In this document: one piece after another, positions 1-5,660 of the stretch
How positions within the stretch are numbered: the first letter of the stretch is position 1
Layout: each line of letters opens with the position of its first letter
Origin: Sulfurovum sp.
GTDB lineage: Bacteria > Campylobacterota > Campylobacteria > Campylobacterales > Sulfurovaceae
DNA: 5,891 nucleotides
Reading direction: 5' to 3'
NCBI GenBank assembly: GCA_015663065.1
Contig: DQSX01000116.1
Location: forward strand, 1 to 5,891
Translations under genes and position numbers: made by a program
Notes under the pieces: model-generated
Database searches by the model: none
The model's input: the letters and a program-made list of their open reading frames with translations, nothing else
Told to the model about the DNA's origin: nothing

Positions 1-27
1 ACTCTTTTTTGGTCATATTTAGGTAGT

Positions 28-36
28 ATTTTACCA
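28..36 (-). promoter_or_regulatory. Possible leftward extended -10 promoter
   Basis: Read on the minus strand this is TGGTAAAAT, identical over these nine bases to the promoter-like element before the SulP gene. It overlaps the first base of the flavoprotein start codon. Eleven bases further left on the minus strand (position 16) an ATG opens a frame M-T-K-K-E that runs off the window. That would fit a divergent gene with a very short leader. The evidence is only motif similarity and position, so it is weak. Confidence 0.3.
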
Positions 37-1280
37 TGAATAATAGAGAAATGACGTATGACCTTATTGTCATCGGTTCGGGTGCAGCAGGGATGATGGC
101 TGCCATCACTGCTGCAAGAGATGGTAAGGCAGTGCTGCTTTTGGAAAAACTCTCGAAGATTGGTGCAAAGCTCAAAGCCACGGGTGGTGGCCGTTGCAAC
201 CTTACCAACACACTGGACAATGAGACCTTTATGTCCCATTTTGGAAGAGACGGAAGGTTCATGACCCCTGCTTTGGAAGTTTTGGATCACACAGCACTCA
301 TAGATTTTTTTAAAAAGATCGGTGTCGAGACCCATGCGCCTGACGGTTACAGGGTCTTTCCCGTTACACACAGTTCTTCAACGATCATTACTGCTATGGA
401 ACAGGAGATGCAAAACCTGGATGTAACTGTTTTGTGCTCTCAAAAAGTAATCAGTTTGGATCATGATGGGGAAAAGGTTACGGGTATAAAAACTGAAACA
501 GATGACTTCTCTGCTCAAAATGTAGTTATCGCCACTGGCGGAAAGGGTTATCCTGTACTGGGTGCAGAAGGTGACGGATATGTTCTCTCTGAAGCTGTAG
601 GACATAAAACAACAGAAGTATTTCCTGCCATGATGCCTTTGAAAGTGAAAGAAAAATGGGTAGGTAATTGTAGGGCAGATACCATTGCAAAGGTCGTAAT
701 ACACGTTGATATGAAAAAATATAAAAAACTCTCTGCCAAGGGAGATCTCATCTTTACCAAAGATGGCATACGTGGTCCGGTTGTTTTGGATTTTTCACGG
801 GAGATCACTCCGCTTTTAAGTAAGTTTAATGAAGTACCGGTACTTATGAATTTAACAAAAGGGTTGAATGAAGAGCAAATACGTGAACATTTTAAAAAAG
901 AGTTAGCAAAAGATCCTCACCGGAATACACTTCAACTCTTGCAAACCCTACTCCCTGAATCTTTATCTGTTGAACTTTGTAAGCTTACAGAAGCAGATCC
1001 GACATTGGGATGGAAAAAACTATCAGGTAGAGCTAGAGACAAACTCATCAAACTTTTGGCATGGACACCACTAACCATAAACGGACATGATGGGTTCAAA
1101 ATGGCAATGATCACCCGTGGAGGAGTCAGCCTTAAAGAGATAGACCCCTACACTATGCAAAGTAAGAAGCTCAAAGGGCTTTACTTTTGTGGTGAAGTGA
1201 TGAATCTCGATGGTCCCTGTGGCGGCTATAACCTTCAATGGTCTTTCTCTTCAGGTTTTTTAGCCGCTAAACTTTTATAA
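36..1280 (+). CDS. HI0933/YhiN-family FAD-dependent flavoprotein
   Basis: A 414-residue soluble flavoprotein of the HI0933/YhiN (BaiN-like) family, predicted to bind FAD and perhaps NAD(P)H. The physiological substrate of most members is unknown. The N-terminal Rossmann fold shows G14-S-G16-A-A-G19 with the acidic E37 ending the second strand. The family motif GGGRCN follows at 50-55. A second nucleotide-binding segment, IATGGKGYP, is at 165-173, the family's GDLIFTKDGIRGP block at 236-247, and the C-terminal FAD signature with GEV (386-388) and GGYNLQWSFSSG (396-407). The length is normal for the family and the frame is intact. ATG 36 is used here, but ATG 51 (residue 6) sits directly before the Rossmann strand and is also possible. 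Neither has a clear Shine-Dalgarno sequence. The gene appears to be a single transcription unit. The family call is firm; the reaction is not known. Confidence 0.93.
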   Translation: MNNREMTYDLIVIGSGAAGMMAAITAARDGKAVLLLEKLSKIGAKLKATGGGRCNLTNTLDNETFMSHFGRDGRFMTPALEVLDHTALIDFFKKIGVETHAPDGYRVFPVTHSSSTIITAMEQEMQNLDVTVLCSQKVISLDHDGEKVTGIKTETDDFSAQNVVIATGGKGYPVLGAEGDGYVLSEAVGHKTTEVFPAMMPLKVKEKWVGNCRADTIAKVVIHVDMKKYKKLSAKGDLIFTKDGIRGPVVLDFSREITPLLSKFNEVPVLMNLTKGLNEEQIREHFKKELAKDPHRNTLQLLQTLLPESLSVELCKLTEADPTLGWKKLSGRARDKLIKLLAWTPLTINGHDGFKMAMITRGGVSLKEIDPYTMQSKKLKGLYFCGEVMNLDGPCGGYNLQWSFSSGFLAAKLL

Positions 1281-1308
1281 AAGTAGACGTTAAATCACCT
1301 AATCTCAT

Positions 1309-1324
1309 CCATAAACAATTATGG
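1309..1324. repeat. Inverted repeat overlapping the SulP promoter element
   Basis: CCATAA and TTATGG form a perfect 6-bp inverted repeat around the 4-base centre ACAA. Its right arm overlaps the TG of the extended -10 of the SulP gene. It could be an operator half-site pair or a weak hairpin after the flavoprotein gene. No T-tract follows, which argues against a terminator. A chance match in AT-rich DNA is quite possible. Confidence 0.3.
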
Positions 1325-1330
1325 TAAAAT
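1322..1330 (+). promoter_or_regulatory. Extended -10 promoter element before the SulP gene
   Basis: TGGTAAAAT matches an extended -10 box (TG, one base, TAAAAT) and is followed by TCC, as is the TATAAT element before the methyltransferase gene at 5655. Transcription would start near 1337, giving a leader of about 29 bases that includes the Shine-Dalgarno sequence. No good -35 hexamer is visible, which is common for vegetative promoters in Campylobacterota. Confidence 0.5.
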
Positions 1331-1353
1331 TCCAAACTTTTAATATATAGTGT

Positions 1354-1358
1354 AAGGA
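1354..1358 (+). promoter_or_regulatory. Ribosome binding site setting the TTG start of SulP
   Basis: AAGGA lies seven bases before TTG 1366. No ATG or GTG start in this frame lies at a suitable distance, so this site decides in favour of the TTG start. Confidence 0.65.
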
Positions 1359-1365
1359 ATTCTAC

Positions 1366-2949
1366 TTGTTTAACATTCAAAACTATTCAAAACAGAACAT
1401 TAAAAATGATGTTCTCTCCGGTGCATTGGTTGCTGTGGCACTTGTCCCAGAGGCGATCGCATTTTCATTTATTGCAGGTGTGAGTCCTGTTGTCGGGCTT
1501 TACGGTGCATTTATCATTGGACTTGTTACCTCTCTCATTGGGGGTAAGCCCGGTATGATATCCGGTGCAACGGGAGCGGTAGCTGTTGTTTTTGTAAGCC
1601 TTGGGCTCTCAGTAGCGAAAATGTACCCTGAACTTGACAAAGAAGCACTCTCCATGATGATCCTGCACTACATTTTGCTTACGTCCATCATTGCCGGACT
1701 GATCCAAATAGCCATTGGACTGATGAAGATGGGTAAATTTATCCGTCTTGTGCCGCAACCTGCCCTCTTTGGTTTTGTAAATGGACTTGCCATCGTCATT
1801 GCACTGGCACAGCTTCCTTTCCTTGCACCTAAAAACCTTGCACAGTATGACGGGAACTGGCTAGAGATCATAGCAGCGAGTTTTTCAGAGAATTATGTTA
1901 TGTATGTGATCGTTTTTATTACGATGGCAACCATGTATTTCTTGCCAAAGGTTTCTAAAGCTGTTCCTGCCGGACTTGCTGCCATTGTTGTCATTACACT
2001 GCTGACCTATTTTGTCGGAATAGAGACAAAAGTCGTTGGTGATCTTGCTGACCTTTCCAATGTTTCTATGCCAAGCTTTGTGATGCCCGATATGAGTCTT
2101 TTTACTTTTGACTCTATGATGCTCATCCTCCCTACCGCACTTATCGTTGCACTGGTTGGGCTTATTGAGTCTCTACTTACACTTTCGGTACTCGATGAAA
2201 TGGGTGGAGCGCGTGGTTCAGGAAACAAAGAGTGTATCGCACTTGGTGTGGGTAACTCTGCTTCAGGACTCTTTGGCGGTATGGCAGGATGTGCGATGAT
2301 CGGTCAGTCCATCATCAACTTTACTTCCGGTGGACTTGGACGACTCTCCTCTTTCACTGCAGCAGTATTGCTCATTATACTCGTCGTGAGTTTCTCCGGT
2401 GTTATTGCTGTCATTCCTGTGGCTGTACTTGTGGGTATTATGTTCATGGTGAGCATCGGGACTTTCGAGTTCTCTTCACTGAAACGTATTAAACACATGC
2501 CCAAAGCAGATGCTTTTGTACTTGTGGTCGTGACGATCATTACTGTATTTGAAGATCTGGCTGTTGCGGTGATCGCGGGTATTATCATCTCGGCATTGGT
2601 ATTTGCCTGGGAGCATGCAAAGATCTTTGCACATACCAAAGAAGAAGACGGAAAGAAAATCTATGAACTTGACGGGCCGCTTTTCTTTGGTTCAGTGACA
2701 TCTTTTAATGAACAGTTCAATGTAAAAGAAGATCCTGAAGAGGTGATCGTTGACTTTAAGAAAGCAAGAGTTATGGACTCTTCCGGTGCCGAAGCCATTG
2801 ATGCTTTGACTGAAAAATATAAAAAAGCCGGTAAAAAACTTACCCTCAGACACCTCTCTGAAGATTGTAAAAAAACATTGAAGACAGCAGGACCATTCTG
2901 TACTTATGAAGAAGATGACCCTACCTATAAAGTGGCACACGACGTATAA
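1366..2949 (+). CDS. SulP-family inorganic anion transporter with STAS domain
   Basis: A 527-residue inner-membrane transporter of the SulP/SLC26 family, whose members carry sulfate, bicarbonate, chloride or dicarboxylates by symport or exchange. Residues 15-415 are a chain of hydrophobic segments. They include the family motif VPEAIAFSFIAGVSPVVGLYGAF (written as 27-49), the conserved glycine- and alanine-rich stretch 60-75, and the conserved region 262-325 with E268 and GLFGGMAGCAMIGQS (301-315). A cytoplasmic STAS domain follows at about 431-525, with the DSSG motif at 471-474. That motif corresponds to the phosphorylated-serine loop of SpoIIAA-type anti-sigma factor antagonists. The start is TTG with a good ribosome binding site. 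The length fits the shorter bacterial SulP proteins. The substrate cannot be read from the sequence: sulfate fits a sulfur-metabolising host, while bicarbonate uptake would fit an autotroph. It appears to be monocistronic, with a promoter before it and a hairpin after it. Confidence 0.95.
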   Translation: MFNIQNYSKQNIKNDVLSGALVAVALVPEAIAFSFIAGVSPVVGLYGAFIIGLVTSLIGGKPGMISGATGAVAVVFVSLGLSVAKMYPELDKEALSMMILHYILLTSIIAGLIQIAIGLMKMGKFIRLVPQPALFGFVNGLAIVIALAQLPFLAPKNLAQYDGNWLEIIAASFSENYVMYVIVFITMATMYFLPKVSKAVPAGLAAIVVITLLTYFVGIETKVVGDLADLSNVSMPSFVMPDMSLFTFDSMMLILPTALIVALVGLIESLLTLSVLDEMGGARGSGNKECIALGVGNSASGLFGGMAGCAMIGQSIINFTSGGLGRLSSFTAAVLLIILVVSFSGVIAVIPVAVLVGIMFMVSIGTFEFSSLKRIKHMPKADAFVLVVVTIITVFEDLAVAVIAGIIISALVFAWEHAKIFAHTKEEDGKKIYELDGPLFFGSVTSFNEQFNVKEDPEEVIVDFKKARVMDSSGAEAIDALTEKYKKAGKKLTLRHLSEDCKKTLKTAGPFCTYEEDDPTYKVAHDV

Positions 2950-3289
2950 ACTTTCTTTAGTAGGCAGTTCTCTTTTCTGCCTATGTTTTACACTGTTTTC
3001 AAAACAACAATGGATATTCATTGTCGATCCCAATCATTATGACTTCCATTTTGAGTATGCATTAAAACATTTAGGGGTTGATATTGATGAAGATGGGGAG
3101 TATGATTTTGCTAACGCAAAGAGATTGGTACTTTTTTGTAATGGCCCATGGTGTACACAGTCACCGAACATGATCTACGCACTGCTGAAGATAGGCTATC
3201 CCGCAGAAAAGTTAAAATGGTACCGTGGAGGAATGCGGGACTGGTTGGGTGCAGGTATGACCTCCACACGTGAAGTGGCGTTTAAATAA
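2906..3289 (+). CDS. Truncated rhodanese-like protein, C-terminal half (possible pseudogene)
   Basis: The 127-codon frame ends in a clear rhodanese C-terminal half. There is a linker with LGVDIDEDGEYDF (56-68), the active-site strand and loop LVLFCNGPWCTQSP (74-87) with C78 as expected catalytic cysteine and a second cysteine C83, then YPAEKLKWYRGGMRDW (98-113). Intact rhodanese domains carry upstream an Asp-Val/Thr-Arg strand and a His/Thr-Ile-Pro-Gly motif. Both are missing, and only about 55 bases separate the SulP stop from the first rhodanese-like residues. The only ATG lies 44 bases inside the SulP gene, so residues 1-14 are an out-of-frame reading of it. Residues 15-32 are hydrophobic and might mimic a signal or anchor, perhaps by chance. 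A terminator-like hairpin lies inside the frame and no promoter follows it. I favour a truncated remnant, although a short expressed protein cannot be excluded. The rhodanese family in general transfers sulfane sulfur. Confidence 0.6.
   Translation: MKKMTLPIKWHTTYKLSLVGSSLFCLCFTLFSKQQWIFIVDPNHYDFHFEYALKHLGVDIDEDGEYDFANAKRLVLFCNGPWCTQSPNMIYALLKIGYPAEKLKWYRGGMRDWLGAGMTSTREVAFK
2961..2989 (+). terminator. Possible Rho-independent terminator after SulP
   Basis: TAGGCAG (2961-2967) pairs perfectly with CTGCCTA (2977-2983) around a 9-base loop, and TGTTTT follows directly. It begins 11 bases after the SulP stop codon, the usual place for an intrinsic terminator. The 7-bp stem and imperfect T-tract make it modest in strength. 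It lies inside the overlapping rhodanese-like frame, which argues against that frame being expressed from the SulP promoter. Confidence 0.5.
3007..3024. repeat. Near-perfect 18-bp palindrome at the rhodanese boundary
   Basis: ACAATG and CATTGT flank GATATT. Eight of the nine base pairs of the 18-bp palindrome match, the exception being 3013 with 3018 (G/T). It sits just where recognisable rhodanese homology begins (codons 34-40 of the overlapping frame). It could be an operator relic, a deletion endpoint or a chance AT-rich palindrome. Confidence 0.4.
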
Positions 3290-3497
3290 AGAACATCCAA
3301 AACAGAAGTAACGTAAAAGGTAATAGTGCCAACGCGTAGACAAGTCTCTGTGTCTTTACTGCTTTATAGATGCCCCAAAAGAAAAGGGCAAGCACAACAA
3401 TAAGGGCAGAGATGGCAGCATATGCAGGAAGTACTACTTTCTCTCCCGCAAAGATCAAGAGTGTGCTTAAAACAAATAGAACAACAAATTTGATCAT
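3282..3497 (-). CDS. Small three-helix membrane protein, function unknown
   Basis: A 71-residue, very hydrophobic protein that I do not assign to a named family. Three membrane segments can be seen at about 2-17, 22-44 and 51-71. The only concentrated positive charge is K45, K48 and R51 in the second loop, with K3 at the front and E19-K20 in the first loop. By the positive-inside rule this suggests a cytoplasmic N-terminus and a periplasmic C-terminus. Its ATG overlaps the stop of the upstream 69-residue gene as ATGA, and no strong Shine-Dalgarno sequence is visible, so translation is probably coupled to that gene. It ends tail to tail with the rhodanese remnant with 8 bases of overlap and no room for a separate terminator. 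The start and the operon position are well supported; the function is open. Confidence 0.75.
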   Translation of the reverse strand: MIKFVVLFVLSTLLIFAGEKVVLPAYAAISALIVVLALFFWGIYKAVKTQRLVYALALLPFTLLLFWMFFI

Positions 3498-3703
3498 TTT
3501 TCAAGATCTTCTTTATTTAATTTATCTACCATTTTGATACTCTCCAGTGCATTCTCAAGTATCTGTTTTGTGGAAGTGAGAGGTTTCATTCTAAGGTTTG
3601 TGTCGCCTTTTCCAAGACTCTCATCCATGAGTATAGTCATTACTTCTTTTTCTAGTTCTTTGGTGATCTCAGCAATCTTCGCTTCTATAAATTCTATATT
3701 CAT
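3494..3703 (-). CDS. Small charged helical protein, function unknown
   Basis: A 69-residue soluble protein without a family I recognise. It is rich in Glu, Lys, Leu and Ile. Residues 3-30 and 43-69 look like two amphipathic helices joined by a loop with G31, G33, D34 and P41, so a helical hairpin or small coiled coil is likely. There is no signal peptide and no cysteine. It starts 26 bases after the mogA stop and ends in an ATGA overlap with the membrane protein gene, so it should be transcribed with mogA. Its own Shine-Dalgarno sequence is poor; the nearest purine run (GGGA, about 13 bases upstream) is too far for a standard site. The overlapping plus-strand frame at 3534-3743 is less likely to be the real gene, because only this one fits the gene spacing. 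A link to Moco work is guilt by association only. Confidence 0.7.
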   Translation of the reverse strand: MNIEFIEAKIAEITKELEKEVMTILMDESLGKGDTNLRMKPLTSTKQILENALESIKMVDKLNKEDLEK

Positions 3704-3729
3704 ATTAATTAGTATGTCCCGTTGTATCG

Positions 3730-4263
3730 TTATTTCTGTTTAGGTCTAAAGATCTTTATAACTGCTTCATCTGCTTCCATAAAAGAGCCGCCAATGAGGT
3801 CTATACAGTAGGGAACTGCAGGGAAAACAGCATCCAGACATTCACGAATGGACTTTGGTTTACCCGGAAGGTTAATGATGAGCGTTCCATTACAAATACC
3901 AGCTGTCTGACGCGAAAGAATGGCTGTGGGAACATATTGAAGACTCACTGCCCTCATCTGCTCTCCAAAACCCGGAAGCAATTTTTGACAGACACTTTCC
4001 GTTGCTTCAGTAGTGACATCTCTTGGTGCCGGACCTGTACCGCCGGTCGTTACTATGAGGTCACAGTTCTCATCACGGGAAAGCTTGACCAGTGTAGATT
4101 CAATGATACGCTGATCATCAGGAATACATCTATACGCATACTCACATTCATTAAGTAGATACTCTTTCATCGTATCCATGATCGCCACACCGGAAATGTC
4201 TTCATAAATACCTTGAGAAGCTCTGTCACTTGTGGTCACTACACCAATTTTGATCTTGTCCAT
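3730..4263 (-). CDS. mog: Molybdopterin adenylyltransferase MogA
   Basis: MogA uses ATP to adenylylate molybdopterin, giving the MPT-AMP intermediate that MoeA then loads with molybdate; it is a cytoplasmic, typically trimeric enzyme of Moco biosynthesis. The 177 residues align along most of E. coli MogA. The N-terminal strand IGVVTTSDRAS is at 6-16, and IPDDQ (47-51) contains D49. The MoCF signature TTGGTGPAPRDVTTEAT (72-88) contains D82. PGFGEQMR (97-104), AILSRQTAG (114-122) and NLPGKPKSIRECL (131-143) follow. D49 and D82 are the two aspartates known as essential in the E. coli enzyme. The protein is slightly short because the segment after residue 145 is trimmed compared with E. coli. An AGGA seven bases before the ATG and a TATAAT further upstream suggest it heads its own transcript with the two small genes behind it. 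It lies near a MOSC gene, consistent with Moco function. Confidence 0.95.
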   Translation of the reverse strand: MDKIKIGVVTTSDRASQGIYEDISGVAIMDTMKEYLLNECEYAYRCIPDDQRIIESTLVKLSRDENCDLIVTTGGTGPAPRDVTTEATESVCQKLLPGFGEQMRAVSLQYVPTAILSRQTAGICNGTLIINLPGKPKSIRECLDAVFPAVPYCIDLIGGSFMEADEAVIKIFRPKQK

Positions 4264-4270
4264 ACATAAA

Positions 4271-4274
4271 TCCT
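4271..4274 (-). promoter_or_regulatory. Ribosome binding site of mogA
   Basis: On the minus strand AGGA stands seven bases before the ATG at 4263. It supports that start and the view that mogA is translated independently of the dehydrogenase gene. Confidence 0.6.
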
Positions 4275-4294
4275 AAATTCTAATTTGTGAAGAG

Positions 4295-4300
4295 ATTATA
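4295..4300 (-). promoter_or_regulatory. Possible -10 promoter element for mogA
   Basis: A perfect TATAAT on the minus strand lies in the 65-base gap between the dehydrogenase stop and the mogA start. The upstream side is AT-rich, with no good -35 hexamer. Transcription would begin near 4288, giving a leader of about 25 bases with the ribosome binding site in it. No terminator hairpin is visible in the gap, so read-through from the dehydrogenase gene is also likely. Confidence 0.5.
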
Positions 4301-4328
4301 GCTAAATATGCTTATTGCCGCACCAACA

Positions 4329-5144
4329 CTATCCTAGTTTATGTAGTATCTTATCTAACAGTGACGTACTGACCACTCTTTTGATGTATCCTAGCAAGTA
4401 AGTAGCTTTGGTAATGTAATAACGCGGCTTTGGTTTCTCTGCAAGTATGATCTTATGTACGACTTTAGCCACAGAAACTGCCTCTTCATTAAAAGGTACT
4501 TTACTTTTGTCCGCACTGAGACTCTTCACATACTTCTCTTTAAATACCGAATGCTCAGTATCAACATTGCTTTTGAGTTTTTCGATGGCATTTTCTCTGA
4601 AATGACTGGTGATGGGGCCTGTGTTTAAGAGTACAGGGTAAATGTTTGTACCTTTTAGTTCAAGTCTCAGTGTGTCGGTCAAACCTTCAACTGCATATTT
4701 ACTGGCATTGTAAGCCCCTCTCCCAAAAAGTGAGATGATCCCAAGTACTGAAGAGTGTTGTATGATCTTACCAAAACCCTGCTCTCGCATAACAGGAATG
4801 ACCTGACGGGTAGACTCGTGTAATCCAAAAACATTGGTTTCAAACTGTTCTCTTAAAACCTCTGTACGTATATCTTCCATAGCTCCTGGTTGTCCAAAGC
4901 CTGCATTGTTGAACCAGACATCTATCTTTCCTTCCAGCTCAAGAACTTTGGAGATCACAGCAGCTATCTCATCTGCTTTTCGCACATCAAGCTGCATGGC
5001 ATGTTCAAAACCCAAGACGTGAAGCATCTCTACATCTTTAGCATCTCTGGCTGTAGGATAGACCGTGACAAATTTATCCTGCAGATACTTTGCTGTTTCA
5101 AGTCCTATTCCTGAAGAACAGCCTGTTATTACTATGTTTGTCAT
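4329..5144 (-). CDS. Short-chain dehydrogenase/reductase (SDR family)
   Basis: A 271-residue cytoplasmic NAD(P)-dependent oxidoreductase of the classical SDR type. The cofactor motif TGCSSGIG is at 7-14 and D53 in QLDV marks the adenine pocket. NNAG is at 79-82, and N104, a serine at 131/132 (HSSVLG) and Y145-x-x-x-K149 form the catalytic set. TARD at 31-34 puts an arginine where NADP(H)-preferring members often have a basic residue; this is only a hint. The PITSHF segment (177-182) follows the usual strand after the catalytic helix. The substrate cannot be predicted; carbonyl or alcohol groups are usual. The C-terminal 30 residues are basic and partly hydrophobic (YLLGYIKRVVSTSLLDKIL), perhaps for membrane association or substrate binding. 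The gene starts inside the end of the MOSC gene (ATGA overlap) with a strong ribosome binding site, so the two are co-transcribed. Confidence 0.93.
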   Translation of the reverse strand: MTNIVITGCSSGIGLETAKYLQDKFVTVYPTARDAKDVEMLHVLGFEHAMQLDVRKADEIAAVISKVLELEGKIDVWFNNAGFGQPGAMEDIRTEVLREQFETNVFGLHESTRQVIPVMREQGFGKIIQHSSVLGIISLFGRGAYNASKYAVEGLTDTLRLELKGTNIYPVLLNTGPITSHFRENAIEKLKSNVDTEHSVFKEKYVKSLSADKSKVPFNEEAVSVAKVVHKIILAEKPKPRYYITKATYLLGYIKRVVSTSLLDKILHKLG

Positions 5145-5620
5145 ATTTTCTCCTCTATGCGTATATCATCATCTACACGTATTAGCCCGCTTTGAATAAT
5201 TTTTGCTCTGTACCCGCCTATATACTTCAATCCTCTCATCATATCTTCATCCAATAGTCTGGAGAGATAACGACAGGGAGGAGCTGTTCGGATTATTTTA
5301 AAACGTGCATCTCCAATGCTGAATATTTTATTTTTAACCAACTCAATGTTAAACGCTTTCATCACAAGATTTCTGCGAAGGTCAAGGAAGTCAAGCTTGC
5401 TTTCTAAACGATGATTGCAGATTTCAAGTGATTCATAAGGCAAAATAGTGATCTCCCTGACATCTTGGGAGAGTTGGGGCTTGTTGAATGTACCTTGTTT
5501 GTAAAAATACCTGTCACCCTCTAAGCCTTGACCTTTCACCGCCATTACGGATTCCACATATTTTAACGGTTCTTTGGCTTTTTCACCAATAATAATAGCG
5601 TGCAGGGTTATTTTGTTCAT
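5141..5620 (-). CDS. MOSC domain-containing protein
   Basis: A 159-residue stand-alone MOSC domain, the fold shared by the C-terminal part of Moco sulfurase, by mARC and by YiiM. Visible family features are GQGLEGDRY (30-38), an RRNLV motif (82-86), the IGDARFKIIRTAPPCRYL block (102-119) with C116, the conserved cysteine proposed to carry sulfur or bind the cofactor, and GGYRAKIIQSG (135-145). There is no signal peptide, so it should act in the cytoplasm. The exact reaction is open: sulfur transfer to a metal centre, or Moco-dependent reduction as in YiiM. It is shorter than YiiM (224 residues) and lacks a ferredoxin domain. It is first in the leftward cluster, overlaps the SDR start by four bases and lies upstream of mogA, which supports a Moco link. 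No Shine-Dalgarno sequence precedes ATG 5620, whereas a TACAAT box lies six bases upstream, so the message may be leaderless. Confidence 0.88.
   Translation of the reverse strand: MNKITLHAIIIGEKAKEPLKYVESVMAVKGQGLEGDRYFYKQGTFNKPQLSQDVREITILPYESLEICNHRLESKLDFLDLRRNLVMKAFNIELVKNKIFSIGDARFKIIRTAPPCRYLSRLLDEDMMRGLKYIGGYRAKIIQSGLIRVDDDIRIEEKI
5150..5156 (-). promoter_or_regulatory. Strong ribosome binding site of the SDR gene
   Basis: AGAGGAG on the minus strand lies five bases before ATG 5144, within the last codons of the MOSC gene. It fixes the start and suggests efficient initiation in addition to coupling through the ATGA overlap. Confidence 0.75.
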
Positions 5621-5626
5621 ACTGAG

Positions 5627-5632
5627 ATTGTA
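5627..5632 (-). promoter_or_regulatory. Possible -10 element for the MOSC operon
   Basis: TACAAT on the minus strand, preceded by a T-rich run, ends six bases before the MOSC ATG. A start of transcription at the usual distance falls on or next to the A of the ATG. No -35 hexamer is clear. It faces away from the TATAAT at 5655, and together they make this a divergent promoter region. Confidence 0.4.
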
Positions 5633-5654
5633 GTAAAAAACGCTTTAATCTAGG

Positions 5655-5660
5655 TATAAT
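5655..5660 (+). promoter_or_regulatory. -10 promoter element for the methyltransferase gene
   Basis: A perfect TATAAT within TAGGTATAATTCC. The GGTA(T/A)AATTCC core is shared with the SulP promoter element at 1323-1333. Transcription from about 5667 would give a leader of about 14 bases that begins at the Shine-Dalgarno sequence. Confidence 0.55.

Noticed and set aside
378..808. Minus-strand open frames of 108 and 86 codons inside the flavoprotein gene
   Set aside because: They lie fully inside a gene with strong family motifs, give low-complexity Ser/Thr/Phe-rich proteins without recognisable motifs, and have no ribosome binding sites.
2304..2639. Minus-strand 111-codon frame inside the SulP gene
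   Set aside because: Its Met/Thr/Ile/Ala-rich product is the expected complement of hydrophobic transporter codons; no motif and no operon context.
2692..3033. Minus-strand 113-codon frame across the end of SulP and the rhodanese remnant
   Set aside because: It is antisense to the STAS domain and the terminator hairpin, Cys/Phe-rich, with no family similarity. It is probably a shadow.
3534..3743. Plus-strand 69-codon frame opposite the small helical gene
   Set aside because: The product is a Ser/Ile/Phe-rich shadow. The minus-strand gene fits the operon spacing and the ATGA overlap, and this frame fits neither.
4834..5114. Two plus-strand frames inside the SDR gene
   Set aside because: Both are antisense to the NNAG and cofactor-binding region of a well-supported dehydrogenase and show no motif.
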